DNA of 64,000 nt from Arthrobacter sp. FB24 (lineage in GTDB: Bacteria; Actinomycetota; Actinomycetes; Actinomycetales; Micrococcaceae). The notes below the pieces were generated by a model, which had not been told where the DNA came from, did no database searches, and worked only from the letters and a program-made list of their open reading frames with translations. The DNA lies in NCBI RefSeq assembly GCF_000196235.1, contig NC_008541.1:3534001-3598000 (forward strand), written 5' to 3'. Made by a program: the position numbers and the translations under genes. Each line of letters begins with the position of its first letter. Positions within the stretch are counted from its first letter, which is position 1. Shown here piece by piece: positions 28,443 through 36,900 of the stretch.

Positions 28443-28584
28443 TCGGAGGCCCTGCAAGAACGCAGTCCCGGAGCAGGGACAGTCCCGGGGAGGGTTATGC
28501 TGGTTACGGACCCTTCCCGGTCCCGGCTCAGCAGGGGGCTTTTATCAGGACGTTCCGTACGTCCTGTGTAGAGAGCCCGTACGC

Positions 28585-29322
28585 ATGCCCCAGGAACTCC
28601 CGCTTGATGAAATAACGCTCACCTTTGCCCGTATCAAGGGCCTGCTCCTGACCCGGGGGAAGGTGGACCGCGCCGTGCAGCTGCTCGCCGAAGGCATCCG
28701 CGACGCTTTTCCGGGGTGCTCCGGGGTGGGAGTTTCCCTGGTGGACGAAGACGGCGGCCTGTCCAGCGCGGGGTCCACGGACACCGTGGTGATCAACGCG
28801 GACGCGGCACAGTACGAACTCGGCCAGGGACCCTGCCTGCGCGCCTGGGAGTCCCAGCGCACCGTCCTGGTCAACGACGCCGGATCCGATGAGCGCTGGC
28901 CGCTCTGGTCCCGGGCCGCCAGGGATCTCTCCATAAAGTCCGTGGTCAGCTCTCCCCTTGTTGTGGCCAGCAGGTGCCTGGGGGCGTTGAAGGTCTACTC
29001 ATCGCTACCCGGGGCTTTCGATAATGCCGCGGCCCTGTCGCTGGAAAAATTCGCGGTTCCCGCAGCCACGCTGTTGGACCACATTCAAGGTCCCGACACT
29101 CCGCGCCGCTTCACGGAAGTGGTTACCGCGGCCCTGCACAGCCGGGACACCACCCACCGTGCGCAGGGGATTCTGATGCAGCGGCACGGATTCACCCCGG
29201 AGCGCGCCCTTGAGGAACTGATGCACCTGTCCAGGACCAGCAAGCAGTCACTTGCCAGCGTCAGCGCGGAAATCCTTAAGATCTCCGCACGTCAGGGGCC
29301 GGCAGGCCCGTACTGGCGGTAG
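28585..29322 (+). CDS. GAF-ANTAR regulator 2
   Basis: 245 residues from ATG 28585; longer readings upstream have no gene-like character. GAF domain with LGQGPCLRAWESQRTVLVNDA, then a shorter ANTAR domain (THRAQGILMQRHGFTPERALEELM). The GPC motif near the GAF middle is shared by all three copies. Intracellular signal-responsive antiterminator by family. 142 nt after copy 1, convergent with the ATPase gene. Confidence 0.83.
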   Translation: MPQELPLDEITLTFARIKGLLLTRGKVDRAVQLLAEGIRDAFPGCSGVGVSLVDEDGGLSSAGSTDTVVINADAAQYELGQGPCLRAWESQRTVLVNDAGSDERWPLWSRAARDLSIKSVVSSPLVVASRCLGALKVYSSLPGAFDNAAALSLEKFAVPAATLLDHIQGPDTPRRFTEVVTAALHSRDTTHRAQGILMQRHGFTPERALEELMHLSRTSKQSLASVSAEILKISARQGPAGPYWR

Positions 29323-29332
29323 CCCGCAGCGC

Positions 29333-30694
29333 CTAGACGTACCCGTCCACAATCGCGGCAGCGATCTCTTTGTAGGCGCGCCGGGTCTCCGGCTTGAGCA
29401 CATCCAGGGTGACCAGGTCGCCGTCGGCCACTCCGCGGTCGTGCGGAACGGCGATCAGCTGCCGGCAGATGCCGGAGAGGTGGTCCTCAATAGCGTCCTT
29501 GTCCACGCGGGAGGAGACCTCGTCCTTGTCCGTGATCACCACGATGGCGTTGCGGGCCAGGTCCTCGTAGCCGTGGCTGGCGAGCCACTGCAGGGTGCTG
29601 CGGGCGCGCTTGGCGCCACTCACCGCGTAGCCGGCGGCGATCACCAGGTTGTCCGCGGACTGCAGGATCCCGCTCATCGCATTGTGCGTGACGCCGGTGC
29701 CGCAGTCGGTCAGGGCCACGGAGTAATAGCCGGAGATGAGCTTGCGGATGCGGAGGTATTCCTCGGCCGTGAGCGAGTCGGACACTTCCGGGTCCTGCTC
29801 CCCCGCGATCAGGTGCAGGCGGCCGGCGTGGTGCATGTAGCGGGCCAGCGCCGTGAGGGAGTCCACGGAGTCGATGTTCTTGAGCAGGTCCGTGATGGTG
29901 CGCGGGCTGGACTGCTGGTAGATGCCTTCGCCCAGTGCCCGCTCCACGAGGTCGCCCGAGTCCGGGTTGGCGTCGATGGCGCAGGGGGCGTCGCCGCGGA
30001 ATTCGGCGAGGGTCAGGCCCACGCCCACGGTGGTGGAGGTCTTGCCGATGCCGCCCTTGAGGCTGAGCACGGCGGTGTTGTAGCTGCCCTGCAACTGGCG
30101 GGAGATGCGCCGGCCCAGTTCGTCCTCTTCGCGCTGCCGGGGGCCGGGGCCCAAGTTGATGGCTCCGCCGGTCATGGCGTAGAGGGCGCCGCGGAACCCG
30201 CCGCGCGGGCGCGGCTTCTGTTCACGGACAAACGAACCCGGCGCGGTGATGAAGTCGGAGATGGGCGCGTCCGCTGCTGCCAGTTTGGCGGCCTGGCGGG
30301 AAACGTTCGACGGCGGCGCGCTGGGTTCCGCAGGGACGGCGCCCCTGCGGGAGGTGGCCGGGTTTGCCGCCGGCTGCACGGCTGGCCGGTCGGCCGGCTG
30401 CGCGGGAACCGAGGCAGGAACAGCGGCCGGCACCGGGGCGGGGGCCGCCGCCGGGGCCTCGGGAGTTGCTCCGGCTTGTGCCTGTGCGTCGGCGACGGCT
30501 GCCGCTTCGGCCCAGGAACTCCGCCGGGTGGGTGCGGTGCGGCTGTTGTTCGGGGTGGCAGCGGCGGGCATGGTTCCTGTCCGGGCGTCCGGAGACGCAC
30601 CGGCCGGGCGACGGAGGTCGCGGCGGCGGCGCGGCTGGGGCTGCCCTGCATTGTGTGCAGTGGCGCGTGCGTTCTTATCGGCCGATTCGGGCAT
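29333..30694 (-). CDS. ParA/MinD-like ATPase with long Ala/Pro-rich N-terminus
   Basis: 453 residues. Residues 1-130 are low-complexity Ala/Pro/Arg; the ATPase begins near 203 with a deviant Walker A, SLKGGIGKTS (213-220), then AIDANPDSGDL as Walker A' and ALTDCGTGVTHNAM. This is the layout of MinD-like ATPases linked to type VII secretion or polar positioning in actinobacteria. There are no esx genes here, so the partner is unknown. A GGGGGG run lies 6 nt before the ATG. Flanked on both sides by GAF-ANTAR genes. Confidence 0.8.
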   Translation of the reverse strand: MPESADKNARATAHNAGQPQPRRRRDLRRPAGASPDARTGTMPAAATPNNSRTAPTRRSSWAEAAAVADAQAQAGATPEAPAAAPAPVPAAVPASVPAQPADRPAVQPAANPATSRRGAVPAEPSAPPSNVSRQAAKLAAADAPISDFITAPGSFVREQKPRPRGGFRGALYAMTGGAINLGPGPRQREEDELGRRISRQLQGSYNTAVLSLKGGIGKTSTTVGVGLTLAEFRGDAPCAIDANPDSGDLVERALGEGIYQQSSPRTITDLLKNIDSVDSLTALARYMHHAGRLHLIAGEQDPEVSDSLTAEEYLRIRKLISGYYSVALTDCGTGVTHNAMSGILQSADNLVIAAGYAVSGAKRARSTLQWLASHGYEDLARNAIVVITDKDEVSSRVDKDAIEDHLSGICRQLIAVPHDRGVADGDLVTLDVLKPETRRAYKEIAAAIVDGYV

Positions 30695-30850
30695 GTTCGT
30701 CCCCCCAGGACATTCGGCAAAGCGTGCAACGGCTCTTTACGGCTTCGGTCAAAGAGCAATTCTAGGCGCAATAGGCCAAAAGTCCCCCACGTACCCCGGA
30801 GAGAAAGCGCACACAGTTGCTCCGGCGGGGCGTGCGCTTTACATTGAGGC

Positions 30851-31585
30851 ATGGCCAACTCTCCCGAGCACGAACGCGTCCTGGAACTTCAGGACATTAT
30901 TGTGGGCACCCAGAATGTTGCCGAGTTCCTGGAGCGGCTGTCCGTCATGGCGGCTGGTGCCCTGAGCCGTGACACCTCAGCAAAGGTCGAATGCGGCGTG
31001 ACCCTGAAACGGCGGCGCCGGACTTTTACCGTGGCCGGGAGCAGCCCGAAGGCGGTCCTCCTGGACGAGATCGAACAGCGCATCGGGGACGGCCCGTGCA
31101 TCGAGGCGCTCAGGGTCAAGGAGCCGGTGCTGCTGGCCGATGTGGACAAGGATCCTCGCTGGCCGGAATACCGGAAAGCACTGGCGGACGAGGGCTGCCG
31201 CGCCACCCTGGGCGTGCCGCTGGAACTCGGCGAGGATGCCGCCGCAGCGCTGAACTTCTTCGCCTTCGAATCGGGCGTCTTCACCCCTGCCGTCATCCGG
31301 GAGGCCGTGGAGTTCGCGGACCTCGCCGGCGGTGCCGTGCGGCTGTCGGTGAAGCTGGGCACGGCGCAGTCGCTGGCGGATGACCTTGCCGCCGCCATGG
31401 AGAGCCGCACGTCCATCGACCTGGCGTGCGGTGTCATCATGGGCCAGAACCGCTGCACCCAGGCCGAGGCGATGGCCATCCTCACCAAGGTGTCCAGCAA
31501 CCGCAACCAGAAACTCCGCACCGTGGCCGAGGAGATGCTGGCCAACCTCGCCGGCGGCGACGTCCGGACCCACTTCGACGCCTAG
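30851..31585 (+). CDS. GAF-ANTAR regulator 3
   Basis: 244 residues. GAF domain (IGDGPCIEALRVKEPVLLADV) followed by ANTAR (IDLACGVIMGQNRCTQAEAMAIL). Divergent from the ATPase gene, with 156 nt between the starts. The ribosome-binding site is weak (GAGG close to ATG), so a slightly later start is possible. Role by family: transcription antitermination in response to a GAF-sensed signal. Confidence 0.85.
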   Translation: MANSPEHERVLELQDIIVGTQNVAEFLERLSVMAAGALSRDTSAKVECGVTLKRRRRTFTVAGSSPKAVLLDEIEQRIGDGPCIEALRVKEPVLLADVDKDPRWPEYRKALADEGCRATLGVPLELGEDAAAALNFFAFESGVFTPAVIREAVEFADLAGGAVRLSVKLGTAQSLADDLAAAMESRTSIDLACGVIMGQNRCTQAEAMAILTKVSSNRNQKLRTVAEEMLANLAGGDVRTHFDA

Positions 31586-31599
31586 CCGGCCGGCGCTGC

Positions 31600-32292
31600 C
31601 TAGCCGACCGGTGCTGCCTTGCCTGACAGTCTCTCGGCGAGCCCGGAGAGCAGGATGCTGATGCCTTCGTCGAGTTCCGCCTCGCCGTCGTAGTCCGCCA
31701 GCACGGGCGCGAGCTCACGGAGGTGGGGGAAGTCCCGGGCAGGGAGACGGTGCAGGCCCAGCCGGAGCAGTGCAACGTTTTCATCGGCGTCCACGATGAA
31801 CTCCTGAAGTTCGTTCAGGATGTGGCCGTAGAGGAAGCCGTAATACGCGCGGTACACGTGGAGGGCGTTGTTCGGCTCAAAGCCCGCCTCGATCAACAGC
31901 CCCAGGATCTGCTCCAGCGGCCGTAACGTCCCCAACGGCCGGAGACCCAGCGGCGTGGACAGCGGGCGCGTCACCAGCAGCGGCACAACGTTCGGGTGCC
32001 GGAGCGCCAGGAGCCGGAGGTCATGGGCGATCCGGCGCAGTTGGGCCTGCCAGTCAGGGTCCGTCGGGAAGATCGCCAGCTCGTTGAGGACAAGTTCGGT
32101 GATCCCGTCCAGGAGGTCGGCGCGGTTTGTCGCGTAGCGGTAGAGGCCCATGGGGTCCCGGTCCAGGGCTTGTCCCAGCCGGCGCATGCTCAAGGCTTCG
32201 AGCCCCTCGGAGTCCACCAGTTCGAGGGCAGTTTGAAGCACTAACTCACGGGTCAGCCGTCTTCTGGAATCTGTTTCCTGCGGGGCTGACAT
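31600..32292 (-). CDS. TetR-family regulator with TetR-C-type domain
   Basis: 230 residues from ATG 32292 (AGGAAA 9 nt upstream). N-terminal helix-turn-helix (ELVLQTALELVDSEGLEALSMRRLGQAL, then DRDPMGLYRYATNRADLLDGI), and a C-terminal domain like tetracycline-repressor class proteins. It probably represses its own gene or the small gene divergent at 32550; a CGTAGTCTACG palindrome lies 69 nt upstream of its start. Confidence 0.85.
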   Translation of the reverse strand: MSAPQETDSRRRLTRELVLQTALELVDSEGLEALSMRRLGQALDRDPMGLYRYATNRADLLDGITELVLNELAIFPTDPDWQAQLRRIAHDLRLLALRHPNVVPLLVTRPLSTPLGLRPLGTLRPLEQILGLLIEAGFEPNNALHVYRAYYGFLYGHILNELQEFIVDADENVALLRLGLHRLPARDFPHLRELAPVLADYDGEAELDEGISILLSGLAERLSGKAAPVG

Positions 32293-32360
32293 GACGGGGT
32301 TTCCTAACGTCGGAGATGGTTGGCAGATACAAGCATGTGGCTGTCTACTCTTGCTTAACA

Positions 32361-32371
32361 CGTAGTCTACG
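32361..32371. promoter_or_regulatory. Candidate operator CGTAGTCTACG with GTCTAC repeats
   Basis: A perfect 11-bp palindrome in the 257-bp gap 32293-32549. GTCTAC occurs three times between 32343 and 32383, the middle one in the palindrome. It is a likely site for the adjacent TetR protein. The rest of the gap shows no gene. Confidence 0.45.
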
Positions 32372-32549
32372 CCTAGAGTCTACGGTGTAGAGCATTCGGT
32401 GGAGACTATTTATTAGCCCTACGGATGCGGCTCGTCACTGCTGCTAACCCAGGGCGTGGAACGCCTCAGGCCTTGTGCAGGGATATGAGGTTCAGCTGCT
32501 GTAGCCGAATGGCGGCACTTGACGCACACAGTACGGAAAAGAGCCAACC

Positions 32550-32807
32550 ATGGGCGTTTCAAAAATTGACCGTTTCCTCAGCGAAGCCACCGCTCCGGAT
32601 CAGGACGGCGACGCATCACTCAGGAAAGACCAGCTCTACGGGCTGTACACCAGCTGGTGCATGCTCAACCAGTGCATCCCGGCCGCCGCCGGGGAATTCT
32701 GGTCGGAAATGAAGACCCGCAGGATCAGGTCAACGGACAGCCGCCTCCGCATGACGGGGGCCGCCGCCGCGGACTACATCCTGGCCACCCGCCCGGCCCT
32801 GGTCTAA
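32550..32807 (+). CDS. Small conserved hypothetical protein (85 aa)
   Basis: 85 residues, ATG 32550 with GGAAAAGAG upstream. Soluble, with DQLYGLYTSWCMLNQ, then a basic segment (KTRRIRSTDSRLRM) and an Ala-rich tail; it could be a small nucleic-acid-associated protein but I do not recognise it. Its last codons and stop lie inside a 15-bp tandem repeat. A strong terminator follows at 32918, supporting a transcription unit in this direction. Confidence 0.65.
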   Translation: MGVSKIDRFLSEATAPDQDGDASLRKDQLYGLYTSWCMLNQCIPAAAGEFWSEMKTRRIRSTDSRLRMTGAAAADYILATRPALV

Positions 32808-32843
32808 GGGGTCCTGGTCTAAAGGGTCCCGGCCTAAACACCG
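32799..32843 (+). repeat. 15-bp tandem repeat spanning a stop codon
   Basis: CTGGTCTAAGGGGTC, CTGGTCTAAAGGGTC and a decayed third copy. The first copy contains the final Leu-Val-stop of the 85-residue protein. Confidence 0.7.
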
Positions 32844-32917
32844 CAGGGAAGGCCGGGCGTCGGGAGAACGAAACGCACCTTCCAGCGGGGTACCGCCAGG
32901 AAAAGCACGACGACGAT

Positions 32918-32968
32918 AGGCCGGTTCGCGGTCAGCCTTGGGGGGCTGACCCGGGAACCGGCCTTTTT
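32918..32968 (+). terminator. Rho-independent terminator
   Basis: AGGCCGGTTC and GGTCAGCC pair with GGCTGACC and GAACCGGCCT around a short loop, followed by TTTTT. It terminates plus-strand transcription from the gene at 32550. Confidence 0.8.
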
Positions 32969-33034
32969 CGCGCCCCGGCAAAGGTGCGGCTTCGCCCGGA
33001 GTACCCACGCTCCCCGGGTCCGCCCACCGCTCCC

Positions 33035-33265
33035 CTAACGCGGCAGCGCCTTCATCCCCTTCTTCGAGAGCGACGATTGCTGGCCGCAGTTGGAGCAAGT
33101 GATGCGGTACGCCCGGGACATGGTGAAGACCGGAATGAAGAAGAGCGTGAATTTGGATGCCCGTTCCTCGAGGTACTGCTCCACGTACTGGCCGCAGTAA
33201 CGGCACGCTGAGTACCTTCCGGGCAATGCCCGCAGGACGGTCTTGAGGCCGAAGAGTAGAAGCAT
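33035..33265 (-). CDS. Small zinc-ribbon protein
   Basis: 76 residues from ATG 33265 (AAAGG upstream); an ATG at 33316 would add 17. Two CxxC knuckles, CRYC near residue 21 and CSNC near 57, make a treble-clef or zinc-ribbon fold of the YgiT/zinc_ribbon_15 kind. The region between is hydrophobic (FTLFFIPVFTMSRAYRI), typical of small zinc-ribbon proteins of unknown role. It is divergent from the MarR gene, 162 nt apart. Confidence 0.75.
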   Translation of the reverse strand: MLLLFGLKTVLRALPGRYSACRYCGQYVEQYLEERASKFTLFFIPVFTMSRAYRITCSNCGQQSSLSKKGMKALPR

Positions 33266-33427
33266 CTCTGCCTTTCTGGGTTTCTCGACCCAAGGGTGGC
33301 GAAACACCCGGTTCATCAGGGTGCTTACGATCTAATAGTAATCATGCTTAGTATTGGGTAGAGGTTTACAAGCAGAACCGTTACCGTGCCCCCAGCCGCG
33401 GTCTCCCGGAAGGCAGGCAACACGCTT

Positions 33428-33883
33428 ATGGCTTTGGCCCAGCAGAACAGACCGGCAGGATGGTCCACCCACCGCTTATTGTCGACGGCGGCGCGGCTGG
33501 ACGAGCGGAGAATCAACCGGCGGCTTGTTGGCCTGGGCCTCACGAAATCGTCCTTCGACGCCCTTGATTGCGTGGAGGAGCTTGGCCCCGCCACCCAGAA
33601 CCGCCTGGCCGACGAGCTCGGAATCACCGCCCAAAGCCTGGGCAAGATCCTGGACCGGTTGAAGGACATGGGCCTCCTCAACAAAGAACGCGGCGCGGGT
33701 GACGCCAGGTGCCGCAGCGTCCGGCTGACGCCCCGGGGACGGTCCGTGCTGCGGACTGCCGAAGAGCTGGTGCGCGGACTCCCCCGTCCCGAGCGCGACG
33801 TAGAGGTGGACCTGCGCCGGAACCTGGAACAGCACATCGCACACCTTTCGGAGTCGCAGCAGGCCCAGGCACGGGCCGACTAA
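33428..33883 (+). CDS. MarR-family regulator
   Basis: 151 residues from ATG 33428; a GTG at 33386 would add 14. Winged helix (ATQNRLADELGITAQSLGKILDRLKDMGLLNKERGAGDARCRSV as recognition helix and wing). It probably binds a dyad in its own or a nearby promoter; its ligand and target are unknown. It ends at the strong bidirectional hairpin 33912-33960. Confidence 0.82.
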   Translation: MALAQQNRPAGWSTHRLLSTAARLDERRINRRLVGLGLTKSSFDALDCVEELGPATQNRLADELGITAQSLGKILDRLKDMGLLNKERGAGDARCRSVRLTPRGRSVLRTAEELVRGLPRPERDVEVDLRRNLEQHIAHLSESQQAQARAD

Positions 33884-33911
33884 GCTCGCGAAGAAGCCTA
33901 GCCACACGCGG

Positions 33912-33960
33912 AAAGGGCCGGCCGCGGGTGCGATTGAACTGCACCCGCGGCCGGCCCTTT
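33912..33960. terminator. Bidirectional terminator with 20-bp perfect stem
   Basis: A perfect 20-bp inverted repeat (33912-33931 with 33941-33960, 9-nt loop) begins with AAA and ends with TTT on both strands. It separates the converging marR gene and the giant SLH gene. Confidence 0.85.
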
Positions 33961-33966
33961 GAAACG

Positions 33967-36900
33967 CTAGTTAGTTCCGAACTTCGCGTTGTACCTGTAC
34001 ATGAACGCCGCCATGGCGTCCCGGTTCACGGCCTGGACCGGAGCATAGGTCCTGGACCCGTCCCCCGCCGTCCAGCCGGTGGTGATGCCGGTGGACGCCA
34101 ACCAGGTGATCTCCTTGTAGAACTGGTTGCTGGTGGCCACGTCCGTGAACGGGGACACCGCCGGGGGCGTGAACGCGGGCTTGCCGGCCAGGCGGTACAT
34201 GAAGGCCGCCATCGCGTCCCGGTTCACGGCCTGGACCGGAGCGTAGGTCCTGGACCCGTCCCCCGCCGTCCAGCCGGTGGTGATGCCGGTGGACGCCAAC
34301 CAGGTGATCTCCTTGTAGAACTGGTTGCTGGTGGCCACGTCCGTGAACGGGGACACCGCCGGCGGGGTGAAGGCCGGCTTGCCGCGGAAGCGGTACATAA
34401 AGGCAGCCATTGCATCCCTGTTCACGGGCAGCACCGGCCCGAAGGTCTTGGTGCCGTCCGCGGCCGTCCAGCCGGTGCTGATGCCGCTGGACGCCAGCCA
34501 GGTGATCTCCTTGTAGAACTGGTTGCCCGTTGACACGTCAGTGAATGACGGCGCGGGAGCAACCGTGGCGTCCGGTGTGGTTGCCGAGGCCAGCAGCGTT
34601 CCCGTGCCCTTGCCGTCGCCGTAGATCCGCACCTGGACGGTGCTCTTGGCAGCCAGCGCGGTGAGTACGACGTCGGACTTCTGTCCCGCCGCAACCGTCA
34701 CCTTCGGACGGGTCAGGTCCCCGTTGACAATCACGTGGTAATCAACGGAAACGGTCGACGCCGAGTTGTTCAGTGAGACCGCTGCCTCTGCCGGCTTGGC
34801 CGGATCCAGCGTGACGGTTGCCTTCGGATCAGTCACCGGCGCCACCGGGGCGTCCGGTGTGGTTGCCGAGGCCAGCAGCGTTCCCGTGCCCTTGCCGTCG
34901 CCGTAGATCCGCACCTGGACGGTGCTCTTGGCAGCCAGCGCGGTGAGTACGACGTCGGACTTCTGTCCCGCCGCAACCGTCACCTTCGGACGGGTCAGGT
35001 CCCCGTTGACAATCACGTGGTAATCAACGGAAACGGTCGACGCCGAGTTGTTCAGTGAGACCGCTGCCTCTGCCGGCTTGGCCGGATCCAGCGTGACGGT
35101 TGCCTTCGGATCAGTCACCGGCACGGGTGTTGCTGTCCCGTAGGTCAGTTCACCCGCCGGCTTGTCAGATCCAACCGTCGCGCTCACGGGAACTGCTGCG
35201 GTTTCCGTGGTGACGCTGCCGGAGTACAGCTTGCCCAGCTCGGCCTTGCCGTATGGCGGGGTGACAACCAGCAGGTACTTCCCGGTGGTCAGGCCCGTGA
35301 CGCTGAACTTGCCCTGCGCATCGGTGAACCCCATGCGGGTGACCAGCGAGCCGTCCTTGGTGTATGCCTGGACCATCGCTGCGGCAAGCGGGGCCTTGAG
35401 CTTGTCCGTGACGGTGCCGCTGAGGCTGCCGCCCTTGACCAGCGTCCCGTCCTTGCCGGTGATGCTCTGCCCGGTGGTGACTGCAACGGAGCTGGCGGCG
35501 CCAACACCGGCGGACTCGGCCTTGTTCTGGAAGAACTGGGCCTCGGCCAGGGAGGGTCCGCTGGACCGGTTGAAGGCGACTTTGTACGTTCCGGCCGCCA
35601 GACCGGTGACGCTGTAGGAGCCGGTGGTGTCGGAGTAGCCTTCCTTGACCGGGGTTCCGGCACTGTCCAGCACGGTCACGGGGTGCTGCTCGCCGACGGA
35701 GAGTCCGGCCACCTTGCCGCTGATGGTCGCGCCCTTGACCAGCGTGGCGTTGATACCTGTCAGGTCCTGTCCCGCAGTGAGGGGCAGTGCATTCGCAGTA
35801 GCTGCAGTCGCCGCGTTGTTGTACCACTGGTCCACGGCACCGCTGCTGTTGCCGGCGAACCTCACTTTGTAGGAGCCCGTAGGGAGTCCCACCAATTTGT
35901 AGCTGCCGTCCGTGGCCACGCCGGAAAATGCCATGTAGATGGATTTGCCGTCTGCGCTGTCAGCGTTGACGCTGATGTTCCACAGGTTGATACCTGCAGG
36001 TACGGTGACCTTGCCGCTGATGGTGGCACCCTTGGCCAGCAATGCATTGACGCCGGTAAGGTCCTGCCCCGCCGTGACGGCCACGGGGCTGGCTGCGTCC
36101 TCGGTTGCCGCGTTGCTGTACCACTGGGTGAGGGCGCCGCTGCTGTTGGCCGAAAACTGGAGCTTGTAGGACCCGGCCGCCAGGCCCACCAGCTTGTAGG
36201 AGCCGTCAGCCGATACCCACGTGTTGGCCGCGGGGGCCGCCGCAGTACCTGAGGCGGCTGGGTAGGCGGTCACGCTGGTGCTCGAGGCACTGATGCCGGC
36301 CGGTGCGGTGACCTTTCCGCTGATGGTTGCCCCTTTCAGCAGTGTGGCGTTGATATTTGCAACGTCCTGGGCCGCCGTCACGGCAACGGCTGCGGCTGCG
36401 TCGAACGTCGCCGCATTGGTGTACCACTGGCTCAGTGCTCCGCTGTTGTAGGCGGAGAACTGGATCTTGTAGGAGCCGGCCTCAAGGCCCAGGAGGCGGT
36501 AGGTTCCGTCCGCGGCCACGGCGCCCGAGAGCACATAGCCCGACTGGGACGCGGCGGTGTAGGCCGAAACGTAGATCTGCGTGGCGTCAATGCCGGCGGG
36601 CACGGTGAGCTTGCCGCGGATGGACGCACCCTTGACGAGTGTGGCGTTGATGCTGCCCACGTCCTGGCCCGCGGTGACGGTGACAGCGGCGGCTGTTTCA
36701 ATCGTGGCTGAGTTGTTGTACCACTGGGCCAGCGCCCCGCTGTTGGATCCGGAGAACTGGAGCTTGTAGGACCCGGCGGGAAGCCCGTACAGCTGGTATT
36801 TGCCGTCGGCGCCCACCTGGGTGCTGGCGGAATACCTGGCAATGTTGTCGCCCGAGTACGCCGTCACGGTGACGCCGGTGAGGGTGACCCCTGCGGGAGC

